Below, one piece after another: positions 53,256 through 64,000 of a stretch of DNA of 64,000 bases. Every line of letters begins with the position of its first letter. Position 1 is the first letter of the stretch. The stretch is from Mesorhizobium sp. WSM4311 (GTDB lineage: Bacteria > Pseudomonadota > Alphaproteobacteria > Rhizobiales > Rhizobiaceae). Location: contig NZ_NSFV01000004.1 in NCBI RefSeq assembly GCF_002295115.1, positions 248,001 to 312,000 on the forward strand, written 5' to 3'. The translations under genes were made by a program, and so were the position numbers. The notes under the pieces were generated by a model. That model was not told where the DNA came from, did not search any database, and saw only the letters and a program-made list of their open reading frames with translations.

Positions 53256-53431
53256 GGCCGCACCCCCATTTAGCGGTCTGAGCGCGCCGTGGATGCCGTT
53301 ACGGCATGTCGGCAAGAGCTTCCCTATATCAGCTGAATCTTATCAATCTGTTATGGGGAGCCGGCGGCGTTTCGAGCCGCCGGGTTCGAAGAGCCAGATC
53401 GTTAGCTTCCGCCTTCCACGCGGACCGCCCC

Positions 53432-55711
<2,280 letters not shown>

Positions 55712-55927
55712 GATGCTTTTCGATTTCCTCACCGGGTGCAGCACCTCCTTGAAGCGGGTGCTTTGTTTCGGTCCGAATTAAGACCACGCGCCGCCGCGTG
55801 TAAACCGCCAGCGCGCGGGAATCGCAGGCCGACGGGCAATTGCTTGCAAACCATCGCCTCGGTCTTCCCCTGCTTTTCGAAGCCCCGGCATTAAACCCGG
55901 CCACCACATCTGCTAGCGTGCCGCGCC

Positions 55928-58657
55928 ATGAACATGCACATAGCCAATGAGCCCGACGCCCCCGAGGTGATGACGCCGCCCCAGCCCGGCACGGCCGCCG
56001 TCACGCCGATGATGGAGCAGTTCATCGAGATCAAGGCGGCGAACCCGGATTCGCTCTTGTTCTACCGCATGGGCGATTTCTACGAACTGTTCTTCGACGA
56101 CGCCGAAAAGGCGAGCCGGGCGCTGGGCATCGTCCTGACCAAGCGCGGCAAGCACCAGGGCCACGATATCCCGATGTGCGGCGTGCCGGTGCATGCTGCC
56201 GACGACTATCTGCAGAAGCTGATCGGCCAGGGATTCCGCGTCGCCGTCTGCGAGCAGATCGAAGATCCGGCCGAAGCGAAGAAGCGCGGCTCCAAATCGG
56301 TGGTGCGCCGCGACGTGGTGCGGCTGGTGACGCCGGGCACCATCACCGAGGACAAATTGCTGGCGCCGTCGGAATCGAGCTTCCTGATGGCGCTGGGGCG
56401 GGTGAAGGGCGGCAGCGACCATGCCTTCGCAATTGCCTGGATCGACATCTCGACCGGCGCCTTCCGCGTTGCCGAGACCACCGCCGACCGGCTGCTGGCC
56501 GACGTCTTCCGCGTCGATCCGCGCGAGCTGATCGTCGCCGAGCCGGTGTTCCATGATCCCGAGCTGAGGCCGGTGTTCGACGTGCTTGGCCGCATCGCCA
56601 ACCCGCAGCCGCCATCGCTGTTTGATTCGGCCTCGGCCACCGGGCGCATCGCCCGCTTCTTCGAGGTGGCGACGCCGGACAGCTTTGGTACGTTTTCGCG
56701 CGCCGAACTGTCGGCGATCTCCGGCGCCATCGCCTATGTCGAGAAGACGCAGAAAGCCGAGCGCCCGCCTTTGTCGCGGCCCGAGCGCGAGGAGCAGGGC
56801 TCGACCCTGTTCATCGATCCGGCGACGCGCGGCAATCTCGAGCTCTTACGCACGCTGTCGGGCAGTCGCGAGGGCTCGCTGTTCAAGGCGATCGACCGCA
56901 CGGTGACCGGCGGCGGCGCAAGGCTGCTCGCCGACCGGCTGATGGCGCCGCTGACCGACCCGGCGGCGATCGGCGCGCGCCTGGATTCGGTGTCGTTCTT
57001 CCGCTCCGAAACGCGGTTGTGCCAGGCGGTGCGGACGAGCCTGAAAAGCGTCGCCGACATGCCGCGCGCGCTGTCGCGGCTGGCGCTCAACCGCGGCGGC
57101 CCGCGCGACCTCGGCGCACTGCGCGCCGGTTTCGAGGCGGCCGGCGCCATCGTCGAAATCTTCGCCGCGACCGCCCTGCCCCAGGAACTGGCGGAGGCGA
57201 TGGCCGCCATCCAGGCGCTGCCGCAGGCGCTTGCCCAGCATCTGACCCAGGCGCTCGGCGAGGAATTGCCGCTGCTCAAACGCGACGGCGGCTTCCTGCG
57301 CGGCGGCTATCACCCGGAACTCGACGAGATGCGGGCGCTGCGCGACGAATCGCGAAAAGTGATCGCCGGGCTGGAGCGCTCGCTGATCGAGGAGACCGGC
57401 ATCCGTTCGCTGAAAATCCGGCACAACAACGTGCTGGGTTACTACATCGAGGTGACCGCCAATCACCACGCGGTCATGACCGGCAGCGATGGCGCCAAAG
57501 CGCGCTTCATCCACCGCCAGACCATGGCCAATGCCATGCGCTTCACCACGACGGAGCTTGCCGAACTCGAGACCAAGATCGCCAACGCCGCAGACCGGGC
57601 GCTCAGCATCGAGCTGGCAGCGTTCGATGCGCTGACGGCGCAAGCCGTCGGCGAGGCGGAAAAGATCCGTGCCGGCGCCGATGCGCTGGCAGCGATCGAT
57701 GTCTCGGCGGCACTTGCGTTGCTTTCGGAAAGCGAAGCCTGGTGCCGGCCGGTGGTGGATTCGAGCCTTGCCTTCGAGATATCAGGTGGCCGTCATCCGG
57801 TGGTCGAGCAGGCCTTGCGCCGTTCGGGCGAGGGACCGTTCGTCGCCAATGATTGCGACCTGTCGCCGGAAGGGAACGGCAAGAACGGCGCGATCTGGCT
57901 GCTGACCGGCCCCAACATGGGCGGTAAATCGACGTTTCTGCGGCAAAACGCGCTGATCGCCATCTTGGCCCAGACCGGCTCCTTCGTGCCGGCGGCATCG
58001 GCCCATATTGGCGTCGTCGACCGGCTGTTCTCGCGCGTCGGCGCTTCGGACGATCTGGCGCGCGGCCGCTCGACCTTCATGGTCGAGATGGTCGAGACGG
58101 CGGCGATCCTCAACCAGGCCGGCGAACGAGCGCTGGTGATCCTCGACGAGATCGGCCGCGGCACCGCCACCTTCGACGGCCTGTCGATCGCATGGGCGGC
58201 AGTGGAATATCTGCATGAGAAGAACCGCTGCCGGGCGATCTTCGCCACCCATTTCCACGAAATGACCTCGCTGGCCGGCAAGCTGGCGCGGCTCCACAAC
58301 GTCACCATGCGGGTCAAGGAATGGGAAGGCGACGTCGTCTTCCTGCACGAGGTCGGCAAGGGTGCCGCCGACCGCTCCTACGGCGTCCAGGTGGCACGGC
58401 TCGCCGGCCTGCCGGAAGCGGTGGTCGACCGGGCCAAGCAGGTGCTGCACCAGCTGGAGGAAGGCGAGGTTTCCGGCAAGACCAACCGGCTGGTCGACGA
58501 CCTGCCGCTGTTTTCCGTGGCGGTGAAGCGGGAGGCGCCGAAGCCGGTGAAGAGCGACGCGCTCGGCGCCGCCCTCGGCGAGATCAATCCGGACGAGATG
58601 ACCCCAAGGGAAGCGCTGGAAGCGCTTTACCGGCTGAAGGGACTGGCGGGGAAGTAG
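55928..58657 (+). CDS. mutS: DNA mismatch repair protein
   Basis: This 909-residue MutS has the mismatch-binding [15 protein letters not shown] (Phe-x-Glu) near residue 45 and the clamp and lever domains in the middle. The ATPase domain has Walker [10 protein letters not shown], the FMVEMVETA switch region and Walker [19 protein letters not shown]-terminal helix-turn-helix ends the protein. The gene order maeB (divergent), mutS, glnD is conserved in Mesorhizobium, with other genes inserted between mutS and glnD here. Confidence 0.97.
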   Translation: MNMHIANEPDAPEVMTPPQPGTAAVTPMMEQFIEIKAANPDSLLFYRMGDFYELFFDDAEKASRALGIVLTKRGKHQGHDIPMCGVPVHAADDYLQKLIGQGFRVAVCEQIEDPAEAKKRGSKSVVRRDVVRLVTPGTITEDKLLAPSESSFLMALGRVKGGSDHAFAIAWIDISTGAFRVAETTADRLLADVFRVDPRELIVAEPVFHDPELRPVFDVLGRIANPQPPSLFDSASATGRIARFFEVATPDSFGTFSRAELSAISGAIAYVEKTQKAERPPLSRPEREEQGSTLFIDPATRGNLELLRTLSGSREGSLFKAIDRTVTGGGARLLADRLMAPLTDPAAIGARLDSVSFFRSETRLCQAVRTSLKSVADMPRALSRLALNRGGPRDLGALRAGFEAAGAIVEIFAATALPQELAEAMAAIQALPQALAQHLTQALGEELPLLKRDGGFLRGGYHPELDEMRALRDESRKVIAGLERSLIEETGIRSLKIRHNNVLGYYIEVTANHHAVMTGSDGAKARFIHRQTMANAMRFTTTELAELETKIANAADRALSIELAAFDALTAQAVGEAEKIRAGADALAAIDVSAALALLSESEAWCRPVVDSSLAFEISGGRHPVVEQALRRSGEGPFVANDCDLSPEGNGKNGAIWLLTGPNMGGKSTFLRQNALIAILAQTGSFVPAASAHIGVVDRLFSRVGASDDLARGRSTFMVEMVETAAILNQAGERALVILDEIGRGTATFDGLSIAWAAVEYLHEKNRCRAIFATHFHEMTSLAGKLARLHNVTMRVKEWEGDVVFLHEVGKGAADRSYGVQVARLAGLPEAVVDRAKQVLHQLEEGEVSGKTNRLVDDLPLFSVAVKREAPKPVKSDALGAALGEINPDEMTPREALEALYRLKGLAGK

Positions 58658-59503
58658 TCAGATCATCTCCAGGCCGCGCCTGCGTGTTGGCGGCGGAAAG
58701 GCGCGGTCGAGGTCGGCGAGATCCTCGCCCGTAAGCTTGATGTCGAGCGCCGCGAAATTCTGGCGGACGTGCTCCTGGCTGCTGGCCTTCGGAATAGCGA
58801 TGACGCCCTCCTGATGCATCACCCAGGCCAGGGCGATTTGTGCCGCGGTCGCATTGCGGCGGGCGGCGACGGCATCGAGCCTGGCATTGCGCGCCAGCGC
58901 GCCCTGCTCGACCGGCGAATAGGCCATCAGGGGAATGCCGCGCCTGCGGCTCCAGGGCGCCAGATCGAATTCGGGGCCGCGCCGGACCAGATTGTAAAGC
59001 ACCTGGTTGGTCTGGACGTTGCCGCCATCGGGCAAGCCGGCCAAGTCCTCCATGTCCTCGGTGTCGAAATTGCTGACGCCCCAATGGCGGATCTTGCCGG
59101 CCTTCTTCAAGGCCTCGAAGGCCTCGACCGTCTCGGCCAAAGGCACACTGCCCGGCCAATGCAGGAGGTAGAGATCGATGCGGTCGGTGCGCAGGCGCTT
59201 GAGGCTGTTCTCGCAGGCGCGCTGCACGCCCGCGCGCGATGCGTTCGACGGCAGAACCTTCGAGACCACGAAGACCTCGGCGCGGCGCCCGGCAATGGCT
59301 TGCGCCACCACTTCCTCGGCGCCGCCGCTGGCATACATTTCGGCGGTGTCGATCAGCGTGAGGCCAAGGTCGAGGCCGAGTTTGAGAGCGTTGACCTCAT
59401 CGGCACGGCGGCGCGAATCCTCACCCATCTTCCACGTGCCCTGGCCGAGCACCTGAACGGCTTCGCCAGAGGGCAGCGTGGTGGTTCTGATGGTCGATGG
59501 CAT
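58658..59503 (-). CDS. Aldo/keto reductase
   Basis: This 281-residue NADPH-dependent reductase has a TIM-barrel fold with the tetrad pattern [12 protein letters not shown] (Asp, Tyr), VVSKVLP (Lys) and LYLLHWPG (His). [13 protein letters not shown] near the end binds the NADPH phosphate. The start at 59503 follows GGAG. Its stop abuts the mutS stop with no gap, so the two genes converge. The physiological aldehyde or ketone is unknown. Confidence 0.9.
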   Translation of the reverse strand: MPSTIRTTTLPSGEAVQVLGQGTWKMGEDSRRRADEVNALKLGLDLGLTLIDTAEMYASGGAEEVVAQAIAGRRAEVFVVSKVLPSNASRAGVQRACENSLKRLRTDRIDLYLLHWPGSVPLAETVEAFEALKKAGKIRHWGVSNFDTEDMEDLAGLPDGGNVQTNQVLYNLVRRGPEFDLAPWSRRRGIPLMAYSPVEQGALARNARLDAVAARRNATAAQIALAWVMHQEGVIAIPKASSQEHVRQNFAALDIKLTGEDLADLDRAFPPPTRRRGLEMI

Positions 59504-59592
59504 GGCAGGCTCCGTTCGAGGCCGAATCGCATCACAGGACGGGCGAGAAAATCCAGAGGCGTTGTCGCCCAAATCTCACCGTCGCGAAAGGC

Positions 59593-59985
59593 TCACTTGA
59601 CCGGATGCGCGGCGAGCCAGTCCTGCATCTGCTTGATCTCGGCTTCCTGCGCGGCGATGACGCCTTCGGCGAGCTTGCGGATTTCCGGGTCCTTGCCGTT
59701 GGCAAGCTCGACCTTGGCCATGTCGATGGCGCCCTGATGGTGAGGGATCATGCCGCGGACGAAATCGACATCGGCATTGCCGGTGTATTGCGACGCCATC
59801 ATGTCGGCATGCATCTTGTCCATCGCCGCCTTGTAGCCTTCGGTCGAAGGGCCGGTCGCGCCCATCGACATCCCAGCCATGTCGTGTTTCATCTCTTCGC
59901 TCTGCGCCGGAACGCTTTCGAGGAAGACGGCGATCAGCATTCCGGCCGCCATCAGCAAGAGCACGAGTTTCTTGGCCAAGGTCAT
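59593..59985 (-). CDS. DUF305-family exported protein, copper-associated
   Basis: This 130-residue exported protein has a signal segment (KKLVLLLMAAGMLIAVFL), a Met/His-rich stretch (EEMKHDMAGMSMG) and a ferritin-like DUF305 domain (DVDFVRGMIPHHQGAIDMAKV). DUF305 proteins such as CopM bind copper in the periplasm. It lies 58 bp downstream of a Cu-ATPase gene in the same direction, consistent with one copper-resistance transcript. Confidence 0.88.
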   Translation of the reverse strand: MTLAKKLVLLLMAAGMLIAVFLESVPAQSEEMKHDMAGMSMGATGPSTEGYKAAMDKMHADMMASQYTGNADVDFVRGMIPHHQGAIDMAKVELANGKDPEIRKLAEGVIAAQEAEIKQMQDWLAAHPVK

Positions 59986-60043
59986 TCATGGTCTCCTGTT
60001 GCTTTGGTTCGGTATCTGGGGGTTTCGTATTTGGGGGTTTGGA

Positions 60044-62563
<2,520 letters not shown>

Positions 62564-62596
62564 TCCAAAATGCCTCTATCCCTCTGCCTGATTGCG

Positions 62597-62627
62597 GAGG
62601 TAGTGCTTCCAGTAACTGGAAGGTCAA
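62597..62627 (-). promoter_or_regulatory. CueR/HmrR-type copper-responsive promoter of copA
   Basis: On the minus strand, TTGACC (62622-62627) and TACCTC (62597-62602) are separated by 19 bp. The spacer and edge hold the palindrome CTTCCAGTAACTGGAAG (62606-62622), 8+1+8 with perfect arms. It closely follows the copA promoter known from E. coli CueR and rhizobial HmrR. The regulator gene itself is not in the window. Confidence 0.88.
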
Positions 62628-62981
62628 GGGCTGTTCCGATTTTTTCGTTTCCAGCCCGGCATTGGCCGCTCGCCCGTTACCGGCAGCTACATCATGTCGA
62701 GGCAAATGGCACGCGACGTCCTCGACGCTACCGCACCGGCCTGCGCGTAGCCGGATGATCTCGTCTTCAATCCGGCGTTCCCGACATCGGGCGCAATCTC
62801 CCGGGAAATCAGGCTGGCCTTGAGAGCTTGGCTCTCTGTTGGCTCTCCCCTTGCGGCATGATATTCACGCCAGAAAAGATCAACAAACCATAGCGTCACC
62901 CGTGCTAGCAGGCTCCCGCGGTGATTGGCGGTTCGCGCCGGTTCCGTGGAAGCAAGGGTTTCGAAAAAATAGCTCGTGAAA
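62628..62981. other. 354-bp gap between copA promoter and glycosyltransferase gene
   Basis: No supported gene is present. A 104-codon minus-strand frame crosses it (62687-63001) but shows no recognisable domain and runs into the glycosyltransferase start region. There is no clear hairpin with a U-run. The sequence is less GC-rich than the genes on either side. The last part must hold the promoter of the glycosyltransferase gene, but I see no convincing consensus. Confidence 0.5.
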
Positions 62982-63779
62982 ATGAAGCGTCTGGTCATCA
63001 ACCTCGATCGATCTCCCGAGCGGCTTGCTCACATGTCGAGGGAATTCGCTCGCATCGGCATTGGGTTCGAGCGGGTCGCGGGGATCGATGGCAAGCAACA
63101 TCCCGACCTGATGCTGCAGCCGCAGCATGCAATACACGCCACCCGGCCGCTCTCCGGCAGTGAAATCGCCTGCCTGCACAGTCATCGAGCCTGCTGGACG
63201 ATCATTGCACAGGACGGGGCCCCATACGGCGCCGTGTTCGAGGACGACATGGTCTTCTCCAGTAAGGCCGGGGCGTTGCTGGGCGATACGAGTTGGGTGC
63301 CGGCGGACGCCGATGTCGTGAAGCTCGAGACGTTCTTCTCCAGAACCGTGATCCAGAGGAGAAGGACCCCTGCCGGGCATGGTTTTTCCATGTTCCGTCT
63401 CCGCAAGGGCCATCCGGGGGCGGGCGGTTATCTGCTCTCGCGGCGAACGGCACGCGATTTTCTGCAGGCAACGGCGCAGGCCAACATTGCTGTCGATGAT
63501 CTCATCTTCAACCCCATCATGTCGGCCGGCAAGACCATCTACCAACTTGTTCCGGCGCTCTGCGCACAGGATCAATTCGTCGACGGAAGGCTGGCGAGCC
63601 TGCTTGACCAGGAACGCGATGCCGCGCGAACCGCCAGCGGGCTTATGGCAAGGCAGAGGAAGCCGATGGCCGTGAGAATCAGCAGAGAGGCCGGGCGAAC
63701 CGCACGGTGGATCGCCGATTTCTGCAGATTCCGGCAACGGATCGTCGTTCCCCTCGATCCGGTCGAGGCATCGGACTAA
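62982..63779 (+). CDS. Glycosyltransferase family 25 protein
   Basis: This 265-residue GT25 (LPS beta-1,4-galactosyltransferase-like) protein has the N-terminal RLVINLDRSPERLAHMSREF, the catalytic-region SGSEIACLHSHRACW and the metal-binding FEDDMVF, followed by DADVVKLETFF. The ATG at 62982 is preferred over a GTG two codons earlier. Family members add galactose to lipopolysaccharide or related glycans. It is transcribed towards glnD, 90 bp away. Confidence 0.9.
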   Translation: MKRLVINLDRSPERLAHMSREFARIGIGFERVAGIDGKQHPDLMLQPQHAIHATRPLSGSEIACLHSHRACWTIIAQDGAPYGAVFEDDMVFSSKAGALLGDTSWVPADADVVKLETFFSRTVIQRRRTPAGHGFSMFRLRKGHPGAGGYLLSRRTARDFLQATAQANIAVDDLIFNPIMSAGKTIYQLVPALCAQDQFVDGRLASLLDQERDAARTASGLMARQRKPMAVRISREAGRTARWIADFCRFRQRIVVPLDPVEASD

Positions 63780-63869
63780 GTCGCTTGCCGGGCCATCAGC
63801 GGGCCCCATACCCAGCGCCGCGAAAACACGCTATAGACGCCGCCCAAATGGCAAGGCCGACTGATACCT

Positions 63870-64000
63870 ATGGCGAAAATCTCCCTGAAGCTCGATGAAC
63901 TGATCGACGGCGAAGCCTTGCGCCGCGAGATGACCGCGCTGACGACGGCCACGGCGGGTGATGGTTCGGGACCCGCCGCCCGCGCCGGCGTGCTGCAGCT
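63870..64000 (+). CDS. glnD: PII uridylyltransferase, 5' end
   Basis: Only the first 43 codons are inside the window: MAKISLKLDELIDGEALRRE and the following MTALTTATAGDGSG match the N-terminus of rhizobial GlnD, the bifunctional uridylyltransferase and uridylyl-removing enzyme that controls PII proteins and nitrogen assimilation. The position downstream of mutS is the conserved location in Mesorhizobium. The catalytic nucleotidyltransferase domain is outside the window, so the call rests on N-terminal character and synteny. Confidence 0.8.
   Translation, partial: MAKISLKLDELIDGEALRREMTALTTATAGDGSGPAARAGVLQ

Noticed and set aside
53361..53400. tRNA-like stretch with GGGTTCGAA near maeB
   Set aside because: The strong hairpin CCGGCGGC / GCCGCCGG sits next to a T-arm-like sequence, but no acceptor stem, anticodon arm or D arm can be built on either strand.
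62687..63001. 104-codon minus-strand frame between copA and the glycosyltransferase gene
   Set aside because: No ribosome site, no recognisable domain, and it overlaps the start of the glycosyltransferase gene and possible promoter sequence.

Overview
The window is GC-rich, densely packed chromosomal DNA of an alphaproteobacterium of the order Hyphomicrobiales, most probably Mesorhizobium or a close relative. The evidence is the protein-level character throughout, the gene order maeB / mutS / glnD at the right end, an HLD-II haloalkane dehalogenase resembling the one known from Mesorhizobium loti, and short GC-rich palindromic repeats of the kind scattered through rhizobial genomes. No rRNA, tRNA, transposase, phage gene, integrase or CRISPR array was found. 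The content is metabolic and regulatory.

Left part (1-10 kb): the C-terminal part of a LysR regulator precedes a complete NAD-dependent, molybdenum formate dehydrogenase operon (fdsG-fdsB-fdsA-fdsC/fdhD-fdsD), with an 11-bp inverted repeat between regulator and operon. Next comes an unusual fusion regulator (alpha/beta hydrolase, degenerate nucleotide cyclase, LuxR DNA-binding domain) and three small genes with very strong ribosome binding sites.

10-24 kb: a minus-strand operon ydcS-T-U-V-W (polyamine-type ABC importer plus gamma-aminobutyraldehyde dehydrogenase); a divergent MerR regulator / methyltransferase pair with a textbook 19-bp-spacer promoter; a LysR gene; a dedA / phospholipid-methyltransferase-like pair; a two-component system; and an Rrf2 repressor coupled to a thioredoxin-reductase-like flavoprotein.

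23-30 kb: a DeoR regulator diverges from a small-molecule kinase translationally coupled to an 817-residue FAD/GcvT demethylase, followed by a methyltransferase and a second choline-kinase-like protein. This looks like an uncharacterised catabolic locus.

30-53 kb: transporters, a cytosine-deaminase-like amidohydrolase, an MsbA-type ABC exporter, ilvD, prfC, the haloalkane dehalogenase with its TetR regulator, an amidase, a class II amidotransferase, an Lrp regulator, dut, adenosine kinase, an orphan MbcA/ParS-type antitoxin-like protein and a PAS-GGDEF diguanylate cyclase.

53-64 kb: the malic enzyme-phosphotransacetylase fusion (maeB), mutS, an aldo/keto reductase, a copper-handling pair (DUF305 protein and P1B-1 ATPase) behind a CueR/HmrR-type promoter, a family 25 glycosyltransferase, and the start of glnD.

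The most informative non-coding signals are seven candidate operators close to regulator or target genes. Two of them overlap promoters whose predicted transcription start coincides with the start codon, suggesting leaderless mRNAs. I did not find a clearly new defence or mobile system. The best candidates for undescribed biology are the hydrolase / pseudo-cyclase / LuxR regulator with its small-gene neighbours and the DeoR / kinase / GcvT locus.
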